Shown: positions 37,399-46,880, numbered from the stretch's first letter. The stretch is 64,000 nucleotides of DNA from Roseateles_B sp051857535 (GCF_051857535.1 NZ_JBPZGY010000002.1:434001-498000), one strand, 5' to 3'. Numbers and translations are program-made. The notes: a model not told the origin generated them from the sequence alone.

Positions 37399-40300
37399 AT
37401 GCTGACCCGCCTCATCCAGTTCTCCCTGGCCCAGCGCCTCATCGTGCTGATGGCGGCCCTGCTGCTGGTGGCCGCCGGCTGGTGGGCCTTCCGCGGCCTG
37501 CCCATCGACGCCTTTCCCGATGTCTCGGGCACACAGGTCAAGATCATCCTGCAGGCCCCGGGCATGACGCCCACCGAGGTCGAGAGCCGCCTGGCCGCCC
37601 CGGTGGAGGTTGAGATGCTGGGCCTGCCGCGCCAGCGCATGCTGCGCTCGGTGTCCAAGTACGGCCTGGTGGACATCACCGTGGACTTTCTCGACGGCAC
37701 CGATGTCTACTGGGCCCGCCAGCAGGTGGCCGAGCGCCTGAACACCTTGATGCCGGAGCTGCCGGCCGGCGTCACGGGCGGCATGGCGCCCATCACCACG
37801 CCGCTGGGCGAGATGTACCAGTTCACCGTCGAGGCTCCGGGGATGAGCCTGCAGGCCCGCCGCGAGCTGCTGGACTGGGTCATCCGCCCGGCCCTGCGCA
37901 CCGTGCCCGGCGTGGCGGATGTCAATGTGCTGGGCGGCAAGCTGCGCGCCTTCGAGGTCGTGCCCGATCTGTCCCGCCTGGCCGCCCTGGGGCTGGGCCT
38001 GTCTGATGTGCAGGCCCTCATCGCTGCCAACAACCGCAACGACGGCGCCGGCCGCCTGCAGGAAGGCGAGGAGCTGTTGCTGGTGCGCAGCGAGGGCAGT
38101 CTGCGCGGCCTGGATGATCTGCGCGCCCTGGTGCTGAAGCGCGAGGGCGGGGCGCTCGTGCGCCTGGGCGATGTGGCCGAGCTGCGCGAGGGTAGCGTCA
38201 CCCGCAACGGCGTCGTGACCCGCAATGGGCGCGAGGAGGCCGTCGAAGGCCTGGTGCTGGGCCTGGCCGGGGCCAATGCCCGCCAGGTGGTGGAGGGCGT
38301 GGAGCGCAAGCTGGCCGAACTGCAGCCGACCCTGCCCGAGGGCGTGAAGGTCGAGGTCTTCTACAACCGGGCGGCCCTGGTCGACAAGGCCGTGGGCACG
38401 GTGGCCCGGGCCCTGGCGGAGGCCACGGTCCTGGTGCTGCTGCTGCTGGGCGCCTTCCTGGGCAATCTGCGCGCGGCCGTGGCCGTGGCCGCGGTGCTGC
38501 CGCTGGCGGCGCTGTGGACCTTCGTGCTCATGCGTCTCACCGGCATGTCGGCCAACCTGATGAGCCTGGGCGGACTGGCCATCGCCCTGGGCATGCTGGT
38601 GGACGCGGCGGTGGTGGTGGTCGAGAACATCGTTCAGCAACTGGCCCACGAGCCGGCGGGCGGCCGCCTGCCGCGCCTGCACATCGTGCTGCGGGCGGTG
38701 CGCGAGGTGGCCGCGCCGGTGGCGGCCGGGGTGCTGATCATCGCGACGGTCTTCCTGCCCCTGCTGAGCCTGGAAGGACTGGAGGGCAAGTACTTCGCGC
38801 CAGTGGCGCTGACTATCGTCTTCGCGCTGGCCGGCTCGCTGCTGCTGTCGCTGACGGTGATCCCGGTGCTGGCCTCATTCCTGCTGAAAAAGCTGCCGCA
38901 CGAGGACCCCTGGCTGGTGCGCCAGCTGCTGCGCCTGTACCGCCCCTTGCTGCAGCGCGCGCTGGCGAAGCCCGGCCACGTGCTGGCCGGCGCGGTGGCC
39001 CTGCTGGTGCTGGCAGGCGGTGTCTACACGCAGGTCGGCAAGACCTTTTTGCCGACCATGGACGAGGGCGACCTCATCGTGGGCATCGAGAAACTGCCCT
39101 CGGTGAGCCTGGAGCAGACGGCGGCCCTGGACCTGCGCATCCAGCAGGCGCTGATGCGCATTCCCGAGATCGCCGGCGTGGTCGCGCGGGCCGGATCGGA
39201 CGAGATCGGCCTGGACCCCATGGGCCTGAACCAGACCGACAGCTTCCTGGTGCTCAAGCCTCGCGCGCAGTGGCAGCTGGCCGACAAGGAGGCGCTGATC
39301 GCCCGCATCCGTGAGGTGCTGGAGGGCTTCCCGGGCATACGCTACAGCTTCACCCAGCCGATCGAGATGCGCATCTCCGAGATGATCCTGGGCGTGCGCG
39401 GCGACCTGGCGGTCAAGGTCTTCGGCCCGGACCTGGCCACCCTCAATCAGCTCAGCGCGCGTATCGAAAGCCTGCTGAAGGCGGTGCCCGGCAGCCAGGA
39501 TGTGTTCCGCATCGAGAACGACGGCGTTCAGTACCTGCAGCTGCGCATCGACCCGCTGGCCACGGGCGCGCAGGGTCTCAGCGTGGAGGTCCTGCAGGAC
39601 GCGCTGCGCGTGCAGCTGGAAGGCCTGCGCGCCGGCCAGGTGATGGAGGGGCAGCGCCGCGTGCCCATCCTGCTGCGGGGCCCGGACCTGCTGCGTGTCT
39701 CGCCCGCGGAATTCGAGGCCCTGCGCATTCCGGTGCCCGGCCACGGCAGCGTGGCGCTGAGCCAGGTGGCGCGGCTGGAGCGGGAGTCCGGCCCGGTGAA
39801 GATCGAGCGCGAGATGGGCAGCCGCTACGGCGTGGTGATGGCCAATGTCAGCGGTCGCGATCTCGTCGGCTTCGTGCAGGAGGCGCAGGCCCGCATCGCG
39901 GCGGAGCTGCCGCTGCCCCAGGGCTACCGCCTCAGCTGGGGCGGGCAGTTCGAGAACCAGCAGCGCGCCGCGGCCCGCCTGGGCCTGGTCGTGCCGCTGG
40001 CGCTGGGTCTGATCTTCCTGATCCTGTTCAGCACCTTCGGCTCGGTGCGCCAGGCCCTGCTGGTGCTGAGCAACATCCCCTTCGCCCTGGTCGGCGGCGT
40101 GCTCGCGCTGGGGCTGACGGGGGAGTACCTCTCGGTGCCGGCCTCGGTGGGCTTCATCGCGCTGCTGGGCATCGCGGTGCTCAATGGCGTGGTGCTGCTG
40201 AGCTGTTTCCGGCAGTTGGAGTCCGAAGGCCTGGGCCCGCGCGACTGCGTGGTGCAGGGCGCCGAACGGCGGCTGCGGCCGGTGCTGATGACGGCCGCCA

Positions 40301-40491
40301 TCACCGCTTTCGGCCTGGTGCCCCTGCTGTTCGCCGACGGGCCGGGTTCGGAGATCCAACGGCCCTTGGCCATCGTGGTCATCGGCGGCCTGCTGACGGC
40401 CACCGCGCTGACCTTGTTCCTGCTGCCCATCCTCTACCTGCGCCACGGCCAGCCGCCGCGTGCGCCTCTTGCGGAGATGTCGAATGACTGA
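37399..40491 (+). CDS. Heavy-metal RND efflux permease (CusA/CzcA family)
   Basis: A 1030-residue RND pump with 12 membrane helices and two large periplasmic loops. The helix-4 signature reads LAIALGMLVDAAVVVVEN, closer to the CusA-type MVDAA form than to the DFG...DGAVV form of CzcA. Monovalent ions such as Cu(I)/Ag(I) are therefore possible, but the His-rich CzcI-like neighbour argues for divalent ions. The ion therefore cannot be fixed from sequence. It uses proton flow to drive metal out of the periplasm. The DUF3240 gene overlaps its end by 8 bp. Confidence 0.9.
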   Translation: MLTRLIQFSLAQRLIVLMAALLLVAAGWWAFRGLPIDAFPDVSGTQVKIILQAPGMTPTEVESRLAAPVEVEMLGLPRQRMLRSVSKYGLVDITVDFLDGTDVYWARQQVAERLNTLMPELPAGVTGGMAPITTPLGEMYQFTVEAPGMSLQARRELLDWVIRPALRTVPGVADVNVLGGKLRAFEVVPDLSRLAALGLGLSDVQALIAANNRNDGAGRLQEGEELLLVRSEGSLRGLDDLRALVLKREGGALVRLGDVAELREGSVTRNGVVTRNGREEAVEGLVLGLAGANARQVVEGVERKLAELQPTLPEGVKVEVFYNRAALVDKAVGTVARALAEATVLVLLLLGAFLGNLRAAVAVAAVLPLAALWTFVLMRLTGMSANLMSLGGLAIALGMLVDAAVVVVENIVQQLAHEPAGGRLPRLHIVLRAVREVAAPVAAGVLIIATVFLPLLSLEGLEGKYFAPVALTIVFALAGSLLLSLTVIPVLASFLLKKLPHEDPWLVRQLLRLYRPLLQRALAKPGHVLAGAVALLVLAGGVYTQVGKTFLPTMDEGDLIVGIEKLPSVSLEQTAALDLRIQQALMRIPEIAGVVARAGSDEIGLDPMGLNQTDSFLVLKPRAQWQLADKEALIARIREVLEGFPGIRYSFTQPIEMRISEMILGVRGDLAVKVFGPDLATLNQLSARIESLLKAVPGSQDVFRIENDGVQYLQLRIDPLATGAQGLSVEVLQDALRVQLEGLRAGQVMEGQRRVPILLRGPDLLRVSPAEFEALRIPVPGHGSVALSQVARLERESGPVKIEREMGSRYGVVMANVSGRDLVGFVQEAQARIAAELPLPQGYRLSWGGQFENQQRAAARLGLVVPLALGLIFLILFSTFGSVRQALLVLSNIPFALVGGVLALGLTGEYLSVPASVGFIALLGIAVLNGVVLLSCFRQLESEGLGPRDCVVQGAERRLRPVLMTAAITAFGLVPLLFADGPGSEIQRPLAIVVIGGLLTATALTLFLLPILYLRHGQPPRAPLAEMSND

Positions 40492-40783
40492 CTGCTGCCT
40501 CACCCTCGTGGCCCCGCCCGAGCTGGAAGAGAAACTGCTGGACCTGCTGCTGGTGCAGGCCGGCGACGCGCCCTTCACCAGCGGCGTGGTGGACAGCCAC
40601 GGTGCCGGGCCGCAGGCCCTGAGCCCGCTGGAACAGGTGCTGGGACGCCGTCGCGCCTGCCAGGTGCAGGTGCTGCTGGCGCGGGAGCGGTGCCAGGTCT
40701 TGCTGCAGCAGCTGCGCGGGCAGTTCGCGGGCACCGGCCTGCGCTACTGGGTCCTGCCTGTGCAAGAGGAGGGCCTGCTGTGA
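40484..40783 (+). CDS. DUF3240 family protein (small, PII-like)
   Basis: A 99-residue protein of the DUF3240 type, a ferredoxin-like/PII-like fold found in heavy-metal RND operons. It begins MTDCCLTLVAPPELEEKLLDLL, and the CC pair at residues 4-5 may bind metal. The start at ATG 40484 has GGAG upstream and overlaps the permease stop. The stop overlaps the GTG start of the outer-membrane factor gene. A sensory or regulatory role on the pump is inference. Confidence 0.8.
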   Translation: MTDCCLTLVAPPELEEKLLDLLLVQAGDAPFTSGVVDSHGAGPQALSPLEQVLGRRRACQVQVLLARERCQVLLQQLRGQFAGTGLRYWVLPVQEEGLL

Positions 40784-42039
40784 AGCGAGCAATGACCCTG
40801 GCCTGCCTGCTGGCGATCAGCCTTGCCGGCATGGCCACGAACGGCGTCGCCCAGACGATGGCGCCCGCTGCGGACGCTGCCCTGCCCGCCGACGCTCAGG
40901 CCCAGGCCTGGCTGGACCAGTCGCCCCCGGTGCGCCGCGCCCAGGCCCAGCTCGATGCCGCCCGGCAGGGTGCCCGGGCGCTTGCCGCAGGACCGCACGA
41001 ATGGACGCTGAAGGCCACGACCCAGCAGCGGCGCTACCAGGAAGGCGGCGTATCCCGCGAGTGGTCCCTGGGCCTGGAGCGCAGTCTGCGCTGGTGGGGC
41101 AAGGCGGCGCTGGACCGGCGCCTGGGCGAGCAAGGGCAGCGCCTGGCGCAGGCCCTGCTGGGCGAGGCCCGCCACGAGGCGGCGCGCCAGCTGGCGGAGC
41201 TGTGGCTGGGTCTGCTGGCGGCTCGCGAGGGCCTGGCGCTGGCCGAGTCCCAGCAGGCGCTGGCGCTGCAGCAGCGCGAGGCCGTCGCCCGCCGCCACCG
41301 GGCGGGCGACGCCGCGCGCCTGGACCTCGACTGGGCCGAGGCCGAGCTGGCGGAGGCCCAGCGCCTGCAGCGTGAGGCCGCGACCCGGCTCGCCCAGGCC
41401 GGCATCCAGCTGCAGCGCTTCACCGCTGAAGTGCCCGCGGCCGCCAGCCTGCCCGCCCCGGCCCTGTTGCAGGCCCCGGGTGGGATGGACTGGGTGGCGC
41501 ACATGGTCGAGGAGTCCGACGCGCTGCTGTCCGCCCGCCTGCAGGCGGAGCAGGCCGAGCTGCATGCCCAGCGCCAGGCGGCGGAGCGCCGGCCCGATCC
41601 CACGGTGGGGCTCTACACGGCCTCAGAGGCCTCGCGCCGCGAACGCCTGCTGGGCCTGAGCCTGAGCCTGCCCCTGGGCGGCGCGCAACGCGAGGCACGG
41701 CTGGGCCAGGCCCTGGCGGAGGCGGAGGCCAGCCGGGCTGATCTGGCCCGGGTGCGGGCCGAGGTGGAGGCCGAGGCGCGGGGCTTGCTGGCGCGCTGGG
41801 ACGGGGGCGTGGAGGCCTGGTCCCGTGCGAAGGCCCAGCGCGAGGCCGCCACCCAGGCCAGCCGCCGCGTGCAGCGCGGCTACGAGCTGGGCGAGCTGGA
41901 CCTCACCGCCCTGGTGCAGTCCCGCCGCCTGCAGGCCGAGGCCGAGCGGGCCGAGCTGCAGGCTCGGCTGGAGGCCCAGCAGGCGCGCACGCGGCTGCTG
42001 GTCGATGCCCACCAGATCTGGGGCCTGGCACACGACTGA
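40780..42039 (+). CDS. Outer-membrane efflux protein (TolC/CzcC family)
   Basis: A 419-residue protein with a signal peptide (MTLACLLAISLAGMATNGVAQ) and two long Ala/Glu/Arg-rich helical repeats typical of outer-membrane factors. I chose the GTG at 40780, which overlaps the DUF3240 stop and has AGGAGG seven bases upstream; the ATG four codons later lies too far from that site. It forms the outer-membrane duct of the tripartite metal pump. The order adaptor-permease-DUF3240-channel differs from classic czcCBA, where the channel comes first. Confidence 0.85.
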   Translation: MKRAMTLACLLAISLAGMATNGVAQTMAPAADAALPADAQAQAWLDQSPPVRRAQAQLDAARQGARALAAGPHEWTLKATTQQRRYQEGGVSREWSLGLERSLRWWGKAALDRRLGEQGQRLAQALLGEARHEAARQLAELWLGLLAAREGLALAESQQALALQQREAVARRHRAGDAARLDLDWAEAELAEAQRLQREAATRLAQAGIQLQRFTAEVPAAASLPAPALLQAPGGMDWVAHMVEESDALLSARLQAEQAELHAQRQAAERRPDPTVGLYTASEASRRERLLGLSLSLPLGGAQREARLGQALAEAEASRADLARVRAEVEAEARGLLARWDGGVEAWSRAKAQREAATQASRRVQRGYELGELDLTALVQSRRLQAEAERAELQARLEAQQARTRLLVDAHQIWGLAHD

Positions 42040-42097
42040 ACCCGGCCCGGCCGGACGTTGGACAATAGCGCCTTTGACCACTCACCGTTTCCTCACC

Positions 42098-42346
42098 ATG
42101 AGCGCTGCCGAGAACGCCCCCGCCTTGCCTGACCACCTGTCCGTCGATCCCGCCAGTCCGCATTTCGTGGCGGCGGTGTTCGAGCATGACGTCGGCATCA
42201 AGTTCAACGGCAAGGAGCGCTTCGACGTCGAGGAGTACTGCATCAGCGAAGGGTGGGTGAAGGTGCCCTCCGGCAAGACCGTGGACCGCCGCGGCCGCCC
42301 GGTGCTGATCAAGCTGAAGGGCGTGGTCGAGGCCTTCTACCGCTGA
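42098..42346 (+). CDS. DUF3297 family protein
   Basis: An 82-residue protein matching DUF3297: DHLSVDPASPHFV, then VGIKFNGKERFDVEEYCISEGWVKV. The family is small, conserved and of unknown function. No signal or membrane segment is seen. It stands alone behind the metal-efflux operon. Confidence 0.85.
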   Translation: MSAAENAPALPDHLSVDPASPHFVAAVFEHDVGIKFNGKERFDVEEYCISEGWVKVPSGKTVDRRGRPVLIKLKGVVEAFYR

Positions 42347-42447
42347 GCCGACCCCGGCCGGGCGCTGTCCGCCCCATGCCCTGGGGTTTGCCTGGGGCCT
42401 GATGGACGCGCTGCGCGCGCAACGGCACACTGCGCAGCAAGCCGGGC

Positions 42448-44205
42448 ATGCCACCAAGGTCCGGGTCCCTGCCCACTTCCGTGTCCCTGTCTCTTTCCGC
42501 CTCCGCCTCCCTGATGTCGCCGCCGACGGCCCGCCAGCAGCGCCCGCAGCTCAAGGACGAGCAGCTCCGGCGCAGCCTGGTGCTGGCAGGCCTGCTGCAT
42601 GTGTGGCTGGCCGTCCTGGTCGGCACGGCGCCGGGTGACGCGCGCCAGGACGAGCAGGCCGGCGGTGGCCGGCTGACCGTGCGCCTGCAGGGCGCCGCCC
42701 AGGCCGGCGGCGCGCCCGACAGCCAGGCCGACCGCGGCCCCGCGGGAGATGCCGCCAGCCGCCGCTTCGGCGGCGTGGTCCGTCGCGAGGACGAACCGGC
42801 GCCGCCGGACCGTCCCGGCGCCGCCCGCGAGGGCGAGTGGGCGCCGCAGCCCAGCACCGTCAAGCAGTTGCAGGACAGCGCCAGCAGTCAGGGCAGCCGT
42901 CCCGAACCCATCACCCCGATCACGCAGTCCCATACCGAGGCCCTGCAAAGCGAACTGCCGGCGCCGCCTACCGAGGTTGATCCCCGCGTGACCCGCCAAC
43001 TGGACACGCCTCAGCAGGCGCCGGCACCAGTGCAATCAGCCCAGGTCGAGCCCCTGGCCAGTCCGCAGGACAGCCTCCAGCCCCTGCCACGCCTGACCTT
43101 GCCCACCCAGTCGGCGGAGCGCCTGGACACCCAGGTGAGCCCCGTGCGCATCCAGGCGCCGCAGCCCCTGCAGCGCCTTTCTTCGCCGCGCCCCGCTGAG
43201 CTCAGCACGCTGCCGCCCCTGGAAGCGCCTGCGCCGCGCGTGGCCACGCTGCAGAGCCCCAGCCTGCCCAGCCCGGTGACGCAGGCGATCCGGCCTCAGG
43301 CCCTGGGCTCGCTGAGCAGCGCGGCAGCCACCCTGGCGCCCAGCCCCACCCTGAGCCTGCCGGAGCGCTCGACCGCCCGGCTCAGCGCCGATGCGGTTCG
43401 TCCCGCCGACAAGGTCCAGGCGCCGGCCCTGGCGCCGCTGAGCGCGGATCAGGGCTCGCGCGCCCAGGACCTGCCCGCCAGCCCGAGCCTGGCGCCCTCG
43501 GCGCATGCGGTGGCCCAGCTGCCTGCGGAAGCTGCCAGCAGCACGGCCCGCATCAGCGCGCCCAGCCCCTTGAGCCGCTTGGCGCCCAGCGCGGCTGCGC
43601 AGGCCAGCCTGCAGGGCCTCAAGCCGCTCAGCGCGCCCGCCGAGCCGACGGGCCCTGACGCCACGGCAGCGAGCCCGAGCAGTACGGCCAGCGGTGCAGG
43701 CAGCGCAAATGCTGCCAACAGCGCGGCCAGCCCCACAGCCAGCCCCGCCACGGGTCCGGCCTCCCAGACTCTCGCAGGCGAGCGCTCGCTGACGGGCACG
43801 GCCACGGCCTCCCCTGCACCCGGGGCACGTCCGCTGCCTTCGCCCGGCAAGATCAGCCTCACGGGCGCGGATCCGGGGCAGGGCCCCGCCGCGCAGCCGC
43901 AGCCCGGCTCACCGGATGCCGGCGCCCAGCGCGGCCGCGATGTGGCCACCGCGCCTTCTGCCCCGGCCAGCGCGCCGCGCCTGAACCTGGACCTGCCCAC
44001 CTCGCAGCGCGGCCCGGTGGCCAGCAGCCGCTCGCGGGCCCTGCTGGAGATTGCGCCCAATCCGCCGGAGCTCAAGACCAAGCTTCAGAAGGAGATGGAA
44101 AAGGCCCTGCGCGAGGACTGCCGCAAGGCCTATGCCGAGAACGGCCTGTTGGCCCTGGGCGCCGTGGCCCTGGACGCCTTGAGGGCCAAGGGCTGCAAGT
44201 TCTGA
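42448..44205 (+). CDS. Proline/alanine/serine-rich envelope protein, TonB/TolA-like layout
   Basis: Up to 585 residues. After a short N-terminal part comes one membrane helix (LVLAGLLHVWLAVLVG). A very long low-complexity Pro/Ala/Ser/Gln/Leu region of over 450 residues follows, then a small C-terminal domain (LKTKLQKEMEKALREDCRKAYAENG) with two cysteines, the last at GCKF. The layout is like TonB or TolA, an inner-membrane anchor with an extended periplasm-spanning arm, but the C-terminal domain matches neither clearly. The start is uncertain; an internal ATG at 42514 is equally likely, and neither has a good ribosome site. Confidence 0.6.
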   Translation: MPPRSGSLPTSVSLSLSASASLMSPPTARQQRPQLKDEQLRRSLVLAGLLHVWLAVLVGTAPGDARQDEQAGGGRLTVRLQGAAQAGGAPDSQADRGPAGDAASRRFGGVVRREDEPAPPDRPGAAREGEWAPQPSTVKQLQDSASSQGSRPEPITPITQSHTEALQSELPAPPTEVDPRVTRQLDTPQQAPAPVQSAQVEPLASPQDSLQPLPRLTLPTQSAERLDTQVSPVRIQAPQPLQRLSSPRPAELSTLPPLEAPAPRVATLQSPSLPSPVTQAIRPQALGSLSSAAATLAPSPTLSLPERSTARLSADAVRPADKVQAPALAPLSADQGSRAQDLPASPSLAPSAHAVAQLPAEAASSTARISAPSPLSRLAPSAAAQASLQGLKPLSAPAEPTGPDATAASPSSTASGAGSANAANSAASPTASPATGPASQTLAGERSLTGTATASPAPGARPLPSPGKISLTGADPGQGPAAQPQPGSPDAGAQRGRDVATAPSAPASAPRLNLDLPTSQRGPVASSRSRALLEIAPNPPELKTKLQKEMEKALREDCRKAYAENGLLALGAVALDALRAKGCKF

Positions 44206-44216
44206 ACGCTCATTGG

Positions 44217-44240
44217 CCTGTGAGCCTGTGAGCCTGTGAG
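44217..44240. repeat. Three perfect 8-bp tandem repeats
   Basis: CCTGTGAG is repeated three times directly after the stop of the upstream gene, in the short gap before the convergent thioesterase gene. Confidence 0.8.
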
Positions 44241-44308
44241 CCCTTGGACGCGGCGGGACTCCCTCGGGCGGCTGGGCGCCGGCTTGAGCGGTGTCGCCCG
44301 CCGCGGGT

Positions 44309-44719
44309 TCAGCCGCGTGGGTACAGCACCATCTGCGTGCAGCGGAACAGGGCCAGGGTCTTGCCGGTGCCGGCGTGGGTGACCTTGGCGTCCCAGAGCT
44401 GGGTGCTGCGGCCCCCATGCACCAGGGTGGCCGTGCAGCGCAGCACGCCTTCCCGGGCGGTGGCCAGGTGGTTGGACTTGATCTCCAGCGTCGTGAAGCT
44501 CTGGGCGCCCTCGGGCAGGTTGGACATGCAACCGAAGCCAGCCGCGGTGTCGGCCAGCGTCAGGATGCTGCCGGCATGCAGATAGCCGTTGGGCGCCATC
44601 AGGTACGGGACGATGGGCAGCTCGGCTTCGATCTCTCCCGGGCGCTGGGCGGTGATGACGATGCCCAGGTGGCCGGGCAGGGTGCCCTGGCTGCGGGCGT
44701 TGAGTGCTTCGATGGACAT
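44309..44719 (-). CDS. PaaI-family hotdog thioesterase
   Basis: A 136-residue hotdog-fold protein. LMAPNGYLHAGSILTLADTAAGFG matches the PaaI thioesterase core, with the catalytic Asp in the ADTAA turn and the preceding NGYLHAG helix. It hydrolyses acyl-CoA thioesters, often aryl-CoA; the substrate here is unknown. The 163 bp upstream (44720-44882) hold no gene that I can see. Confidence 0.88.
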   Translation of the reverse strand: MSIEALNARSQGTLPGHLGIVITAQRPGEIEAELPIVPYLMAPNGYLHAGSILTLADTAAGFGCMSNLPEGAQSFTTLEIKSNHLATAREGVLRCTATLVHGGRSTQLWDAKVTHAGTGKTLALFRCTQMVLYPRG

Positions 44720-44882
44720 GGCGGCAAAGGGCGCGAGGCCCGGGCAGGACGATCAGCCGGTCAGCATAAGGGGCTTCAAGGTGTCTTGCAGGCGCAGGGC
44801 CTGGCCGAACTTCGGCACCGCGATCGGGCCCTGACCCGCAGCTTCGGTGAGCCGCGCCTGCGGTGCCGCCGGGGCGAGTGCT

Positions 44883-45101
44883 TCAGTCGACGCGCGCCGG
44901 GGCGGGCTGCGGCACGGGCGGCTCCGAGGGGGCCGTTACGGGCAGCAGACCCGTTTCCCAGTCTTCGCCGAAGAGCTCGCTGGGATGCGGCGTGCGCACC
45001 GAGCCATTGCCGCAGCGCATGCTCTCGCTGGGGCAGTACAGATCGCAGCCCCAGCAGACGCGCTGCGGCTGAGCCGGCAGGAGGGGGAACTTCTTCGCCA
45101 T
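44883..45101 (-). CDS. DUF3079 family small cysteine-rich protein
   Basis: A 72-residue protein that starts MAKKFPLLPAQPQRVCWGCD and has four cysteines (C16, C19, C23, C30) likely to bind zinc, then ELFGEDWE, as in DUF3079 proteins. The function is unknown. The ATG at the complement of 45099-45101 is chosen from family similarity; a longer reading from 45149 adds an unrelated arm. It is divergent from the TPR gene. Confidence 0.85.
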   Translation of the reverse strand: MAKKFPLLPAQPQRVCWGCDLYCPSESMRCGNGSVRTPHPSELFGEDWETGLLPVTAPSEPPVPQPAPARVD

Positions 45102-45252
45102 GCACCCACTGTGGAGGCCTGTCGCCGGCAGGGTCTTGCGCCAGCGCAAGATCGGGTGGCCTCCGGCATGGGGGGCCGGGCAGGCTAGGATCGGGTCCTC
45201 TGCCCAGCGGCGCCATCCGGCGGCCTCGGGCCGAGTTGCTGGAGGAACGAAG

Positions 45253-46398
45253 ATGAAGACTGCATCCCGTCGTCACGCCTGGGTGCTGGCAGCCGTGCTG
45301 CTGTGTGCGACCGGCCTGGCCCAGGCCGGGACCAAGGAGGACATCGCTGCCGACATGCGCGCCCAGCGCTGGACGCAGGCCGAGCAGAAGCTCGATGGCG
45401 TGCTGCGCAAGCATCCCGAGAACGCGCTGGCGCATTTCTGGCTCGCCGAGGTGAAGTTCGAGCAGGGCCAGATCGACGCCGCCAAGGCTGAGCTGCAGAA
45501 GGCGCGGGAGCTCGATCCCAGCGAAAGCTTCGCCAGTAAGAAGACCATGATCCAGCGCATCGACCAGGCCCAGGCCGGCCCGATCCGCCTGGAGCCGCCA
45601 GCCCGCCCGCAGACCCTGCAGCAGCCGGCGCCGGCTCAGGCGCTGCCCGCGGCCGAGCCGCCGCGGCAGGAGCGCCGGGAGCCGTCCTCGGGAGGCTTCT
45701 CGTGGTTCTGGCTGCTGGTGCTGGGCGGCGTGGGCTTCGTGCTGTGGCGCAAGCTGCGCCGCAGCGTGGCGGGCAACAGCCCGGCCGACGTCGAACGCTG
45801 GCGCGGCGCCCTGATGGAGGCGCACAAGGACCTGGGCGATGCCGTTGCCGCGGCCGATGCCAACCCGGCCTTCAGTCCCGAGCAGAAGCTCGCCACCTAC
45901 GACCGTGTGCGCAAGGCGCAGGCCGACATCAGCACCCACATCAGCACCCTGGCCTCGCGCCGTGATTTCGCCGAGACCGAGAGCCTGATCCTTCGCTCCC
46001 GCGACATCGCCGCCGAGATTCGTGGCGAGGAGAAGCCCAGCGACAAGGCCCTGCGCATGCAGGAGGCCCGCATGCAGGCCGAGGCGCAGGCCCGTGCGCA
46101 GGGGCCCGGCTACGGCTACGGTGGACAGCCCGGCTATGGCGGCGGCGGCCTGGGCGGTGCCCTGGGCACGGCCGCCGCGGTGGGCGTGGGCGTGGCGATC
46201 GGCTCGATGATGAGCGGCAGCGCCGAGGCCTCCGAGCGGCATCGCCGGCATGCCGATGACGGCAGCGGCGGTGGCGGCTACATCCCCTTCGACAACAGCC
46301 CCTCGAACGACCTGGACCTCGGCGGCAGTGATGCCGGCGCCAGCTGGGACAGCGGCGGCAGCGACATCGACGTGGGCGGCGGCGGGGACTTCGACTGA
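45253..46398 (+). CDS. Secreted/membrane TPR protein with glycine-rich tail
   Basis: A 381-residue protein with a signal peptide ending near AQAG, then a tetratricopeptide unit (ALAHFWLAEVKFEQGQIDAAKAELQKARELDP). A membrane helix (FSWFWLLVLGGVGFVLW) lies near 158-174 and a helical cytoplasmic region follows. The tail is rich in Gly, Tyr, Ser and Asp (GGQPGYGGGGLGG and the terminal GGGGDFD). The layout resembles TPM-type envelope proteins, but no TPM domain is present. A GGAGG site precedes the ATG. A terminator follows the stop. Confidence 0.75.
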   Translation: MKTASRRHAWVLAAVLLCATGLAQAGTKEDIAADMRAQRWTQAEQKLDGVLRKHPENALAHFWLAEVKFEQGQIDAAKAELQKARELDPSESFASKKTMIQRIDQAQAGPIRLEPPARPQTLQQPAPAQALPAAEPPRQERREPSSGGFSWFWLLVLGGVGFVLWRKLRRSVAGNSPADVERWRGALMEAHKDLGDAVAAADANPAFSPEQKLATYDRVRKAQADISTHISTLASRRDFAETESLILRSRDIAAEIRGEEKPSDKALRMQEARMQAEAQARAQGPGYGYGGQPGYGGGGLGGALGTAAAVGVGVAIGSMMSGSAEASERHRRHADDGSGGGGYIPFDNSPSNDLDLGGSDAGASWDSGGSDIDVGGGGDFD

Positions 46399-46463
46399 GG
46401 CGCCGGACCGACGCGACCGACGGCCTGCCTGAACGCATCGCCGGTCGCAGCTCGGATCTCCAT

Positions 46464-46491
46464 GGGGCGCTGTAGGGCGCCCCTTCTTTGT
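46464..46491 (+). terminator. Intrinsic terminator after the TPR gene
   Basis: GGGGCGC at 46464-46470 pairs with GCGCCCC at 46477-46483 around a 6-base loop. TTCTTTGT follows directly. Confidence 0.75.
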
Positions 46492-46539
46492 CAGGCTTCA
46501 GGCTGGACCTGAGCCCCCACCGAATCTGAAGGAAGCCCC

Positions 46540-46851
46540 ATGGGACAAGCCAAGCTCCGCGGCACCCCCGAGCAGCGCAAGCAGGCCGCGATCGAGCGCC
46601 AGCTGTCGCTGCGACCGAAGTACATCCGCTGCAACAACTGCCAGGCCGAGCTCAACGAGATGACCCCCATGGACATCTCCGACATCCGGGGCATCGAGGC
46701 CGCCTTCATGGCGCACTGCCCGCACTGCGGCCATGACACCTACGCCATCAAGGGTGAGCGCGAGGCCGTGGCCCAGATGCACATGGCCATTGAGGACGCG
46801 GCAGGGGCGCAGAGTCTGGCCGGTGTCGTGCCCGCCGCCAACCGGCGCTGA
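46540..46851 (+). CDS. Small zinc-ribbon protein
   Basis: A 103-residue soluble protein with two CxxC knuckles, C31-NN-C34 and C60-PH-C63, forming a likely zinc ribbon. The N-terminal 30 residues are basic (GTPEQRKQAAIERQLSLRPK). The function is unknown, and nucleic-acid binding is a reasonable guess. GAAGG lies upstream of the ATG. Confidence 0.75.
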   Translation: MGQAKLRGTPEQRKQAAIERQLSLRPKYIRCNNCQAELNEMTPMDISDIRGIEAAFMAHCPHCGHDTYAIKGEREAVAQMHMAIEDAAGAQSLAGVVPAANRR

Positions 46852-46880
46852 GTGCACCGGCGCCCCGGGCTGCGGCGCCC

